Assembly: GCA_026168455.1 (NCBI GenBank)
Contig: CM047429.1
Coordinates: 54,133,027-54,197,026, forward strand
Length of the DNA stretch: 64,000 nt
Source of the DNA: Theocolax elegans
Taxonomy: Eukaryota > Arthropoda > Insecta > Hymenoptera > Cerocephalidae
Reading direction: 5' to 3'
Below, piece after piece: positions 53,013 to 63,499 of the stretch. Below the pieces are notes generated by a model. The model worked only from the letters and a program-made list of their open reading frames with translations. It was not told the DNA's origin and did no database searches. The position numbers were made by a program, and so were the translations under genes. Each line of letters starts with the position of its first letter. The stretch's first letter is position 1.

Positions 53013-53869
53013 TTATCGCATAGCGTGAGTTACTATTTTGGTAAATATATTATATTTATTGTTGCTGGGAGATAATAAATCGTAATCAAACGTTAAAAAA
53101 TGCTTTTCAAATTTAAAGTCCAAATATTGATTAAATTTGACCCAATCTGTACGCAAAGAATTCATTTTGAAATTTTTTTTAGTATAAATAGATTTTTCCG
53201 AATTGACAGTTATAAATATTGGAAAATGGTCCGATCCCCAGGTCTCACTACACACATCAACCTCAATTTTGTGTGAGATATTAGTGATGGAAAGTATTAA
53301 ATCAAGATTTGATTTAAAGTTGCGATGAATATCGATAAATGAGGAAGAATTGTAATTATGAATAAATACATCATTTGAATCAAGAATCTCTTTCCATTTA
53401 CGTCTGAATATTGGCAATTCCAACTAATGTTGTGAGCATTAAAGTCACCCATTAGAAGGTAGTGACTGTCTAGTTTGACATTTTTAACCAGGGAATCCCA
53501 TTGCAGTTGGGTGATTGTGAGACCGGGAGATCGGTAACAAATGATCAAGTTTAGAGGAGGGTTAATATTATTTATTTGAACACCGCACAATTCAACTGAA
53601 TTATCAGGAGAAAATAAGTCTTTTCTGAATAAGCTAGATTTTTTCGTATTAAAAGTAAAATACCTCCTCCTCTTGAGTCGTCTATCTCTTCTATACGATT
53701 GGAAACCTGGATAACGAATGTTTTTATTTGAGGTTAACCATGTTTTAACTGCTATAAAAATGTCTAAATTTTGTAATATTTTCTCTAGTTTACACTTATG
53801 TTGAAGAACACTTTTTGTATTCCAAAATATAATTTTTAACTGCTTGGGCGTAATTATTGTATTATCCAT
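53013..53869 (-). pseudogene. LINE-A endonuclease domain (APE type), broken
   Basis: The ORF2 N-terminus, starting MDNTIITPKQLKIIFWNTKS. Apurinic-endonuclease-like motifs are visible: the WN(A/T) start motif, GDFNAHN, and GSDHFP in a shifted frame. The usual catalytic Glu in the TE-W motif is replaced (VKTWL where LINE-B has TESWL), so the nuclease would be dead even without the frameshift near 53400. Confidence 0.8.
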
Positions 53870-53910
53870 ATCTATATATAATTTATGAAAGTGATATGAT
53901 GATATTAAAA

Positions 53911-55172
53911 TTACATGTCTGATGAAACGGAGTCTTCGCCCGAAGTGTTGAGATCAGCATTAGCAAGGCGTTTGATGATTCTATTTATTCGGCTTTTTAA
54001 ATTTCGGTCGTGTGTTTGATCGTGAATGTCTGATAGCATAGAACTAAGCGCTGGTATATTGTTAATGTATTTTAAGGCTTCTTCGGGAATGTTCATGTTG
54101 TTGTAGCTTGTAAATAAAAATTTGGCTTTACTTTCTAAATCCAACTGATACTTTTCCGAGTTGGATCGTTGGATGCAATGAAATCTTGCAAAGGTTGAAG
54201 TTTTTGATGCACATCACAATAATCTATGCTGCGCGGATGTTGTTTAGCCTTTTTAGTAACTTTGTTATTTACTTTAACACTTTCTAGATTAGTACTTGCT
54301 TGAGAGCATGAAGATGATTGTGAGTCTACCAGATGTCTTTTTATGCCTCCACAGGGGGGAGGCATTTCCTCTTGTCGATATATCGGTGAAGACGTGTTCG
54401 AATTTTGAGTTGAATTTTTGACAAGTGATGTAGGAGAATGAGAAATTTCGGGAAATCTTGTTGACTATAGGTAGTGCGACCTTTGTTATTATCAAATACT
54501 GTCTGGTTCTCTGTTTGCGCGACGACTTGCGATGTTTGCGAGATCGTTGAACTTTCACTAGTTTCTAAGAGGTTCGGGCAATGTTTGGCGTTGTGACCTT
54601 CGACCTTACATTGAAAACATTTCAGTAAGTCTGTACTAGGATATATAAAGTACGTAATATCTTCATATATTATTTTTATGAGTTCGGGTAATTTTTCTAC
54701 ATCATTGCGCTCGATGTAGGCCTGCCTTCTTGAACTGAGGACGTGAATGTATCCATCTCTTACTATTGATGCTTTCAGTATGGAAATAGGAGAGACACGT
54801 TTGATATTTAAACTGTCTATAATGTCCTCAATGACATAGTCCGGAATTGGAGGAGCGACATTGGAAAAAATAACTCTTTGGTGTATAGATATAAGTGGTC
54901 TAATGGATACTTGGATATCGCCAATTTTTAAAAACATGTGATTGTCTGTTTTAGTTCACTCACCAATTCTTTACTACTTAGTAACACACACGATTATTTG
55001 AAATTCTAGTAGAGTAGAGAATGGTCTTGGGTTGCACTATATTACCCACTGCGACAGTGTAGTCTGTTAAATTTAATCCTTCTACACAGTTCAAAATTGA
55101 ACCTTGATCTCGTTGAGGAAACTTGATTGATTGAGCGGCATCAGCATAACTGTTCACTTTAGCATTTGGCAC
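53911..55172 (-). pseudogene. LINE-A ORF1 (gag-like, CCHC zinc knuckle), broken
   Basis: Fragments in successive frames (55172-54978, 54937-54341, 54365-54135, 54144-53911) encode an RNA-binding gag-like protein. The middle fragment has a zinc knuckle CFQCKVEGHNAKHC (C-x2-C-x4-H-x4-C) preceded by a region probably equivalent to an RNA-recognition fold. Later parts are Lys/Ser-rich and end near the start of ORF2. At least three frameshifts make it non-functional. Confidence 0.75.
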
Positions 55173-55379
55173 TTTATAAGTAAAAACGTTAGCGAAGCGC
55201 GTTGAAAATTGAGGGAGGTCCGGAGACCAAAGAATTACAAAGAGACACGTATATCACATAATGTTCGTAAATACCTCGGAGCGTTTGTAAACACGTTCTT
55301 ACTCGACGAAGGTTCGAAGAGGAATGTCCTCCCTACCTTATCGGCAATCGTGATTATTAGTAATAAATTTGTAAATAAA

Positions 55380-55641
55380 ACAGTATGTGAAAAAATAAGA
55401 GAAGAGGTATCTTCGTTTATTGATAATCTAACTGTGTGCTGAATTTCAGATTAAAATTATATAGCGTTTTTGAGAAAAGTTTTACAAAAAATGTAAACCT
55501 AACCTCAACGAGGTGAAAAAATTTGATATTTTTGGTAAGACTTTTCTCGAAAACGCAATAATATTTTAATCTAAAATTCAGCACACAGTTAGATTGTTAA
55601 TAAACGAAGGCGCCTCTTCTCTTATTTTTTCACATACTGTT
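55380..55641. mobile_element. 262-bp fold-back element
   Basis: The left half from AACAGTATGTGAAAAAATAA is the near-perfect complement of the right half, which ends TTTTTTCACATACTGTT. Complementarity runs at least 80 bases and continues imperfectly to the centre (ACCTCAACGAGGT). No target-site duplication is obvious. No coding capacity. A MITE or a palindromic solo element, about 40 bases right of the LINE-A duplication. Confidence 0.75.
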
Positions 55642-55896
55642 CTCCTTTTTTATTAATTAATCATCAAAAATTGAGTATGGAACCCTCTTTAAAGATTTTA
55701 TAAAGTTCTGACGACAGGAGCTTGAATTATCATGTCACGAATGTTACATATCTAAATTAACGATTGAATTTCATAAAATATTTATTTATTAAAAAAACAC
55801 CTAATTATTTTACTAACAATAAAAAAATTTGTTTAATTCAAGAGCTTATTTTACATATATTTACTAGGGGGCTTCGCGCAATTTACACGCCAACCC

Positions 55897-56143
55897 CCTA
55901 TTTTTAATTATTATTTTTTTTTTTTATTATTGTTTTAACGTCGCTCTTATTATGCTCCCAAACCGGTGCTAATCAGCGACGGAGGTCATACGACGTGTTG
56001 GTGAAGAAAGCACTAGTTGAAAATACATTCGCCAGTGGTGCTTGTATCAATCGGCCGGGGCCGGGAATCGTACCTGGGACCTCCAGATTACGAGCCCGAC
56101 GCCCTATACCGACCGAGCCATCGCAGGCTTCCTATTTTTAATT
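55897..56143 (-). mobile_element. tRNA-derived SINE with 13-bp target duplication
   Basis: Direct repeats CCTATTTTTAATT at 55897-55909 and 56131-56143 bracket a 221-bp minus-strand element (55910-56130). Its 5' head is tRNA-like: an A box TGGCTCGGTCGG (56109-56120) and a B box GGTACGATTCC (56064-56074), each one base off the RNA polymerase III consensus. A non-tRNA body of about 120 bp follows, then an A-rich tail with AAT units. The head folds only partly as a tRNA and has no functional 3' end, so this is a SINE rather than a tRNA gene. Confidence 0.85.
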
Positions 56144-56480
56144 TCAAACAAGGTTTTTCGTAATTAATGTATTCAAAATAATGTTTCTATTATAAGCACA
56201 ATCATTATAAAATTGTATTATTTTTTCACTACCATGAATACCTTAGAAATTAAACAGATTTACATATCACCTTGGAGATACTGTTATAGCGCGTTGGGTT
56301 TTATATCTAAAATTTAGTTTATTTTTAAATATGATTATAATTTATAAATAAAAAACTTTTACTTAAATTTAGTGTAATCAAATAAGAATAAAAATGATAA
56401 AAATGGATACATATTAAATATTAATACAATTATTATATTAATAATAATTATTATGCTAATATTTTATTTTGGTTTTTTAG
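56144..56480. other. Non-coding between SINE and Penelope-like element
   Basis: AT-rich sequence with no recognised feature. It may include the 3' flank or tail of the Penelope-like element, whose exact end I cannot define. Confidence 0.4.
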
Positions 56481-56545
56481 ACGATCTTGTAGGGCAATTC
56501 ACAGGGTGTTGAATAAATTTTAACACCTTTTCTTTTAATTAAAAG

Positions 56546-56594
56546 TTGCGACGTTTCGTCTGATATTTTTTCAGACCTCTTCTGGCACTAATTT
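56546..56594 (-). ncRNA. Hammerhead-ribozyme-like fold (degenerate) in PLE tail
   Basis: Read on the minus strand, the order is AGTGC, then CAGAAGAG, then a perfect six-base stem GTCTGA/TCAGAC (stem II), then GAAAC, then GTC, then GCAACT. This is the order of a type I hammerhead: stem I, CUGANGA core, stem II, GAAA, minimal stem III, GUC cleavage triplet, stem I. Stem I pairs AGTGC with GCAACT with one bulge. The only core departure is A for the U in CUGANGA. Hammerheads are known in Penelope-like elements, which supports the reading. It is probably inactive. Confidence 0.6.
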
Positions 56595-56870
56595 ATTAAC
56601 AGAGACACAAATATTAACAATTTTTCAAATTGAACATGAACAACAAGAATAATTTTTTTTTATATAAATAACACAAAAACGCAATAATTACCAATATTGA
56701 AAAAAGGTTAGCTCATCATCAAGCCATGTCAAGTCGGACTGACCGTTATAACAAGAAATAAACATATAGAGTATCTAACGCTCTTACAATTTTCCAAGAA
56801 ATTCACAGATGATTAGTATATACATACGTATATACCTATATATACTGATTGTGAGTAATTTTAACAGCCG

Positions 56871-57671
56871 TTACAGTATGTTCTTATACAAGTAATTTAA
56901 ACCCATTGTGTCTTCTTTTTTATTTAGTGTGTTTTTATGACTATTTATAAAAATCATTTCAGAGATTAACCGTTTTTTACGTACATTTTCTTTGTCTAAT
57001 ATTTGGACATTTTCAAAATCAAATTGATGGTTTTTATTCTTCATGTGTATAGCTACTACTGATTCAGTATTGTGTGATTTTTTATGTTCAGAAATTCTAT
57101 CTTTTAACATTCGTTTAGTTTCGTCTATGTAAATCGATTGACAATTTTTACAGTTAAATTTATATACTACACCACATGTATTTAACTTGCTAGTAGAATC
57201 TTTACCTAATTTTATTACGGAATTTAACCTATTTTCGATTCTTGGGATGATGGCTATGTTGTACTTTTTTAACAATCTACTAATTTTATTGTGAAATTCT
57301 GTATGATATGGTAAGGGTAAGGCTGTAATTACTTGTTTTTTATTTTGTTTAACAACGTTGGTCAATCTTATTTTTCGTAACCTGGTGTTAATAGCATTAT
57401 TAATAAAACATTTTGGATACTTGTTGTTTTGTAAGATTTTTTTGACAGTGTTTAAATTATCTTGGTGAAAAGTTGAATCTGATAGTAGTATTGCTCGATC
57501 TATTAAATTATATATAATGTTCTTTTTTTGACGATCTGTATGATGAGAGTTGAAGTTTAAAACTCTGTCTTTCATATCTCCCGTAATTCGTAATGTGCAC
57601 CTTCTTTTAAAATTTGCGTTTTGATTCGTTATTATATCCAATTTATTTTGCCCGTTAGTTACGGAGCCCAC
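56871..57671 (-). pseudogene. PLE C-terminal ORF with GIY-YIG endonuclease
   Basis: An uninterrupted frame of about 266 codons. The first two thirds correspond to the RT thumb/linker region (Lys/Asn-rich, KKNIIYNLIDRAILLSDSTF, then HTEFHNKISRLLKKYNI). The last third is a GIY-YIG nuclease: CGVVYKFNCKNCQSIYIDET, then the conserved Arg and His in KDRISEHKKSH. The end NYLYKNIL is typical of the family. The canonical Y-I-G reads Y-I-D here, so the nuclease is possibly impaired. No true start exists, because the 5' end is truncated, so it is a remnant although the frame is intact. Confidence 0.85.
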
Positions 57672-57712
57672 ATATTTATTTATTTATAGATTATTGTGAA
57701 CAATTTCATTTC

Positions 57713-59088
57713 TTAACCCATTAACGCCGAAAAAGCCAAAAATCTTAACTTTACTTTGCGTTTATTTTTGAAGTACTTAAACATCAAGAATATGTCTAAA
57801 AATGACTTATTTTATGTTTTTGGGGTCGCTCTACAAGATTCTAAAGTCAAAATATAAAAATTAAAAATTCCAAAATGGATGTCTCAAAATGGCGACGAAG
57901 TAGAAATTTTTTTTTTTGACTTCAGGCGTTTTTCTCGAAAACTAAAGACTTGCGCAAAAAATTTCTAGGAACAAAAAAGTCTTAAAATTGATCAAGAAGT
58001 ATTCTCAAAAATTTTCAGATTTTTTTGAGACAATTTTCAATTTTTTGGAAAATTCAAAAATTCAATTTTTTAAAAATGTTTCTAAAAATCCTGAAAAAAT
58101 TTGATAGTGTTCCTTGACTGTTTTTAAGACTTTTTTGTCCTTAGAAATTTTTCATCAAAATTCATAGTTCGTCAGAAAAAAAAGAAATAGATAAATAATG
58201 CTCTTATAGTCTTTTTTTTTGTATTGTATTTGTTCATCGTTCACTCGTCATTGTGATGTTAACCAACAGTCAACACGTGGAGGTAGACAAAAAAGGTTGT
58301 CTTATTTTTTTTATTTTATTTTATTTTTATTTTTTTTGTTTCTTTTTTTATTTTTTTTTAATTTAAAAATTTGTTTTTCAAACTTTTATAAATACCTAAT
58401 GTTTATTAGGAAAGCATGTTTTGCATAAATATAATTGACATACTTCACACTTTTGGATCGATGCTCAACATTAGTTTCTTTTACCCGTTTTTGTAAATAA
58501 TGCTTTGCAATAGCTACTGCAGTCGTTCGAACTTTTTTTATTCTCGGTACTCACAGTAAGTAAGAAAATTTTTACAGCGTTTTTAGAGACATTTTTGAAA
58601 AATAGGATTTTTTAAAAAGCCGAAGATTGTTTCAAAAAAATCTGAAAAAATTTGAGAGTACTTCTTGATCAATTTTAAGACTTTTTTGTTCGTAGAAATT
58701 TTTTGCGAAGTCTTTAGTTTTTGAGACAAAAGAACAAAATTTCTACTTCGTCGCCATTTTGGAATTTTTAATTTTTATAGGTCATATTTCGAAAGCTTAA
58801 AATGTATGTGCAAACTTGTTTTTATTTTTGTTGAATAAAAACATGCTATTTTGATTGAAAATTTGATTTTAAAATTTTTCTCGACAAATTTTTCAGTGCT
58901 TTTTTCGAAAAAAGCCGTCATATTTTTTTTATTAAAATCTAATCATCATTTTCACTATAGAATCTTGTAGAGCGACCCCAAAAACATAAAGTAAGTCTTT
59001 TTTAGACATATTCTTGATGTTTAAGTACTTCAAAAATAAACGCAAAGTAAAGTTAAGATTCTTGGCTTTTTCGGCGTTAATGGGTTAA
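57713..59088. mobile_element. piggyBac-like fold-back element, 1368 bp, TTAA target
   Basis: TTAA at 57713-57716 and 59085-59088 flank long inverted repeats beginning CCCATTAACGCCGAAAAAGC. The outer 130 bases are almost perfectly complementary (e.g. AGTACTTAAACATCAAGAAT in the left arm). After a right-arm-only stretch of about 170 bp the complementarity resumes (AAAATGGCGACGAAGTAGAA near 57886 with its complement near 58740), reaching to about 58030/58630. The interior has no transposase. TTAA plus a CCC start is the piggyBac signature. The same terminus occurs at 23450. Confidence 0.85.
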
Positions 59089-59548
59089 ATACTCCTCTGT
59101 TGCTAATAATACATATTTGTTTACTTAAAATATTATTTTATATAAATATACATTTTCTACTCACTTATATATCCATGCAATTTTGAAATTTCATTAAAAT
59201 CTCGGATATCAAATACTCCTAAATTAATAATTTTGAAAGAATAACTTTTCAAATGTAATTCGTATTTTATATTACCACTGTTAAAATTTGAATTTTCTTT
59301 TGCCATTACTGTTTGTAAAAGAATTATCTTAAAAAATGCGATAATTAATGTATTTAATTTTTAACTCATTGTATTTCATATGGTTATTTGGAAAAGTGTA
59401 TGTTATTATACTTGATTAATATTTATAATTGTATCTTCAAAAAATTTTGCATCTATATTTGAAGCATTACATTGAATTTTAGATCCGTTATTATTATTTA
59501 GTAGAAATTTAAAAATTTTATAAGTTTTATCAGTAATAAGTAAACTTT
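59089..59548. other. Non-coding, AT-rich
   Basis: Sequence between the TTAA element and the LINE-B tail; no features recognised. Confidence 0.5.
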
Positions 59549-59566
59549 TTTTTTTTTTTTTTTTAT

Positions 59567-59703
59567 TTATTAAGCATTTAAACCTCTTAAGAGGTTTATT
59601 TAGCTATACAGATATTTTGGTACAGTTAGTGGATTACAATAGTTTATCATGTAGTAGGCGGAAACGCTATAATTTTACATTTTTTTTTTTTTTTTTTTAC
59701 ATA
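59567..59703 (-). promoter_or_regulatory. LINE-B 3' UTR with 18-bp perfect palindrome
   Basis: Between the ORF2 stop and the A tail lies a short 3' UTR that starts with an internal A run (59681-59699) and carries AAACCTCTTAAGAGGTTT at 59580-59597, a perfect palindrome 14 bases from the tail, followed by AATAAATAAA. Such 3' hairpins in LINEs can be the structure recognised by the element's own reverse transcriptase. Confidence 0.6.
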
Positions 59704-60630
59704 GATAAATTACAGCTATCGAGGAAGGAGCCTAAGTAGGTGCAAGCCACAATGTTTGGTTCGGCGACTAACATTTGTATACATAAAGGTAGAGTGTGAT
59801 AAATTTTTATAATTTTTTTGAAGAAATTTTTTCTCTCAATATCATAGAGCGGGCACTGCCAAACAATATGGTTTGCATCTTCGCATGGCGAGTTACATTT
59901 GCATTCCGGGCTGTTGATAATATTTATGCGGTAAAGTGAAGCTGCCGCGCTATAATGATCGGCTCGGATTCGATTGACAGTAGTTATTATTTTCCTAGGG
60001 AGTAATATTTGGTTGAACCAAGGCTTAGTCTGTTCTTTATAGAAGTAGTTAAAGTATGTCTTTCCCTTTTTAAGCCTTCTTCTTTTATACGATTTATAGT
60101 ATTTTTTTTGCTTTTATTTTAAAATGTAAGGATAAATCTGTGTATGGGACATTTATTATATCTAGTTGTTCACAATAAGAAGCGTTTTTTGCAAGAGCAT
60201 CTACTTCCTCATTTCCTTCAATGCCAATGTGTGAGGGGATCCAGTGGAGTGTTATAGTAGTATCAAATATATTATTTGTTACAAATTCCTTATACTTTCT
60301 TTTTATTTCGTATATATAAACATTTGTTTTAACATCAAATTTCGATGACTGTAAGGCTTGTAACACACTTAGGGCATCGGAGAAAATGATGAAGTTATGA
60401 CATTGGTTTTTTAGTGCGATATCGAAGGCCATGCTGATGGCAAGACATTCTGCTGTATAGACGGAGGCGCTTTTATTCATAGTTTTTTTAACCTTAACAT
60501 TTAGTTTTGGACAAAAGCATGCCGCACCTACTGATTTAGAATCTAGAGATTTACTACCGTCTGTATATACATCTATAGCATTATTTTTTATGATTAAGTC
60601 GTCCATTTCTTTGTTAACATTCGCTTTCAT
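59704..60630 (-). pseudogene. LINE-B RNase H domain and C-terminal Cys/His motif
   Basis: The RNase H frame 60630-60094 shows the full active site: DVYTDGSKS (Asp), AECLAISMAF (Glu), IFSDALSVLQAL (Asp), and HWIPSHIGIEGNEEVDALAK (His, Asp). After a frameshift near 60100, a C-terminal region contains WFNQILLPRKIITTVNRIRA and a zinc-type motif CKCNSPCEDANHIVWQCPLY, ending NLSM just before the 3' UTR. Confidence 0.88.
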
Positions 60631-60638
60631 TTTTATGT

Positions 60639-62069
60639 TTAACCCGAAATCGTGATTGTAGGGATAGATTTTGTTACAATATTATAATCGAAACAATAAG
60701 TATTGAAATTCTCACTTACATCTATTTCGTTATATTTTAGCGAGCTCATAAAGTCGAATATACATTCATGAAAAATTTTTTGACTGTTTTTATTGTGTTT
60801 TTTACAAATATTGTAGTAGCTATTTACAGTTTTTAAGATTTGTAGGTTTTTATTTGAAAAGCTTTTAGCTAAATAGCAGCTGCATAAGTAGTATGCTCTA
60901 TCTTTTAAATATTGAAGTTTACTTTCTCCAATTAATATATTTGTGGGAGTGCTTCTTCGGTATCCTAGAGCATGTCTGATTGCAGCATACTGCATCTTCT
61001 CTAATTTTTCTATCATTTTTGAACGCGTAGCAAAGTAAATAAAACTACAATAATCTACAATAGATCGTATAAGGCTTTTGTAGAGGGTGAGTAAAGTACT
61101 TGGTCCGCAACCCCACCAAGTGCCACATAAGTATTTAATAATATTGATGGCTTTAGTGCATCTTTTGAGTACATTATTTGTTTGTGATGTGAAAGTCATA
61201 TCATAATCAAAGATGATGCCTAAAAATCGAACGGAGCTATTAGATTTAATCACTGTATTATCTATTTTGATTTCGGTGGTACCTGGGAGTATTTTTTGTT
61301 GTTAAAATGCATAATATTGTTTTTGAAGGAGTGAGATTTAATCCTAAAGTGGCTAGGTTATTTTTAAGGCATTTTATTGCATTTTGGAGTATACTTTGGC
61401 CCCTTTTAGTTGTTTTGCATTTTACATATAAGGCGATGTCATCTGCAAAGTTGGATATATAAACGCTTTTTTTTAGACCCTCTGTGGTATCTGACACGTA
61501 CAATAGATAAAGCAACGGGCTTAGTACACCTCCTTGTGGCACTCCTTTATGTATTAATCTCGGTGATTCGTCTGTCGAATTTGTGTAGACTTGCCTTTCA
61601 AATGTTAAAAACTTTACGAATTTTATAAGAATTAAGGGGCAGCCTAATTGTGCTAGTTTTTTTATAAGTATGTTCAAGTTTACGTTGTCAAAGGCCCCTT
61701 GGACGTCGAGAAAGGCAGCTAATACGTGTTTCTTTTCTGTAAAAGCTTCATCAATTTTAGAGAGAGGTTACTAAGATTGTCATAGCAGGATCTGCCCTTT
61801 CTGAATCCGTTTTGGTATAAAGGTAGAAGATTTTGTTTTTCAGCCCACCATTGGAATCTTGCTTTGACTAAGGATTCAAATGTTTTACACAGACATGATG
61901 TTAAAGTTATGGGACGCAAGCTAGTTCCGTCAGGTTTCGGTATGAAATATACAAAGGAGGATTTCCAAGCTCTAGGATAATTACTCTTTGCATACATCTC
62001 ATTAAAGATGTCCAAGAGCAGAAGTTTGTATTTGATGGGCAATCTTTGAATAACTCGAAGTCTATTCAT
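60639..62069 (-). pseudogene. LINE-B reverse transcriptase, frameshifted
   Basis: Fragments 62069-61719, 61677-61258 and 61253-60639 cover the domain in order: FIPKPDGTSLRPITLTSCLC, NGFRKGRSCYDNL, HKGVPQGGVLSPLLYLLYVS, SNFADDIALYVKC (catalytic Asp pair), then VRFLGIIFDYDMTF and GTWWGCGPSTLLTLYKSLI. Only small frame breaks separate them, near 61710 and 61280. Confidence 0.92.
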
Positions 62070-62229
62070 CTATACCTGGAGCAGATTGAGGTTTTTTTGA
62101 AATGATCACAGTATTTAGTTCTTCAAAACTGAAAGGAGTTTCGAGCAATGGGTACTCTTACATTGTGGTAAGATATTGGGATTTGTTGCAATAAAAGGTG
62201 GGCTGATTTTATTTAGAGCTGCTTCGATT

Positions 62230-63440
62230 TTATCGTCTAATTGGAGGTTTTCTGAATTGTGAATTAAGGGTGGGTGTGTTAATCCAGCAGTTATTAAAGT
62301 TTTTGCATTTTCGCCATACATAATTTGGACTAGTTCTAAGATTTAATTTTGCGGTAAATTTTTTAAAGCTTTCTTTTTTTTTGGTTTTAAAAGTTTTTTT
62401 TGCAATTGCGACATTTTTTTTGTAGTTTATTAAGTCCGATAATTTATTTGTAAATTTCCACTTTTTATATGAGGCACGGCGTAATCGTTTTACACGATCG
62501 CATTCTGCGTCCCACCACGGAGTAGGGTTTCGTATTTTAAGCGGTACAAAATCTTTTTTTCTAGGTGTAACTTTTTTAATAGTATTAGTGATTTTTTCAG
62601 TAAAGTAATCGTATTTTTCGCTTGGGGATAGTGTGTCGTAGTCATAAGTGTAAAAATCAGAATAATAAGAATTTTCTAAATCTAGAGTGAACTTTTCCCA
62701 ATTGGTTCGCATGGATTTTAATTTAAATGTTTTCTTAGTATATTGCTTTTTTTCAACGCTAACGTGTATCCACATTGGGAAGTGATCCGAGCCCCAGGTC
62801 TCGTCGTGTGTTTCTACGTGAATTTTATCTGACAATGAAATGGAGGACAAAACTAGATCAAGGTTAGATTCATACTTTGAATGAACGTTAATATAAGTTA
62901 TAGAATTTTCATTATGTAGAAAAAGATTTTTATCATCTATAGCTTGATGTAGTCGTTGTCCATTGACATCAGAGTGAGAGCAGTTCCACGATACATGATG
63001 TGAATTAAAGTCACCTACGAAGATACAATCATTTGCGCTAGCATTATTAATAATCATATTCCATTGCTCTTGCGTAAGAGTGAGACCGGGGGCGCGGTAA
63101 CAAATCAAAATATCGATTACGGGGCTTACATTATTTATACAAATGCCGCAGATTTCGACCGATTCATCCGGACTCTTAATATTTTTGATTTCTAAGAACG
63201 CAAGATTATTTCGAATTAGTAATAAATACCACCACCTTTACCGTGTTGTCGATCCTTCCTGAATGTTACAAAACCTGTGGAATTTATTTTGTCTTCTGGA
63301 GTAAGCCAGGATTCGGTGCATATAAAAATATCTAGGTCCTTTAGAATGAGAGGTAGTTCGTTGTATCGTTGTTTCAGACTTCTAGCGTTCCAATATAGCA
63401 TTTTAAGAGATATCGTGTTTAAGTTGACAGTGTTGTCCAT
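62230..63440 (-). pseudogene. LINE-B AP endonuclease domain, one frameshift
   Basis: ORF2 starts at 63440 (MDNTVNLNTISLKMLYWNAR). Motifs: LYWNARSLKQ, CTESWLTPED with the catalytic Glu, RKDRQHGKGGGIYY, then after a frameshift near 63210 ICYRAPG, VGDFNSHHVSWNC and GSDHFPMWIHV. All key APE residues are present. Lys/Arg-rich sequence follows, leading to the RT. Confidence 0.9.
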
Positions 63441-63499
63441 TATTCAGGAAAATATTTAAGTTATAGTTTTTATGAGTAAAAATTAGTGAACTTGTTATT

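Larger units (their letters stand above)
48975..55339 (-). mobile_element. LINE-A: full-length, decayed non-LTR retrotransposon with 13-bp target duplication
   Basis: Identical 13-base direct repeats TCCTCCCTACCTT at 48975-48987 and 55327-55339 bracket a minus-strand LINE. After the 5' duplication come a 5' UTR, a gag-like ORF1 with CCHC knuckle, then ORF2 domains in order AP endonuclease, reverse transcriptase, RNase H and a C-terminal Cys/His motif. The element ends in AATAAATAATAAAAAAAA abutting the 3' duplication. The element spans 48988-55326 (6.3 kb), of which 1.1 kb is a later insertion, so the original was about 5.2 kb. All ORFs are broken by frameshifts and stops. RNase H places it in the I/LOA-like group rather than Jockey or CR1. 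It is of the same family as LINE-B, with matching 3'-terminal protein sequence. Confidence 0.9.
56490..57690 (-). mobile_element. 5'-truncated Penelope-like element (PLE)
   Basis: A minus-strand fragment containing the C-terminal part of a Penelope-type polyprotein (56871-57671) and about 380 bp of downstream sequence, including a hammerhead-like fold. The reverse transcriptase proper is absent: the frame is closed by a stop at about 57680 and unrelated sequence (a TTAA element) begins at 57717. PLEs commonly truncate at the 5' end on insertion. Boundaries are approximate. Confidence 0.8.

Noticed and set aside
56040..56128. tRNA-like gene on the minus strand
   Set aside because: The A and B boxes are there, but the acceptor stem does not close and the sequence continues into a body and A tail with a flanking duplication. 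It is a SINE head.
58219..58428. Phe-rich 69-codon frame inside the TTAA element
   Set aside because: Encoded by poly-T runs in the spacer of the fold-back element; no protein resemblance.
57717..59084. Possible transposase gene within the TTAA element
   Set aside because: No frame over about 70 codons and no DDE motif. The interior is arm and AT-rich spacer only.
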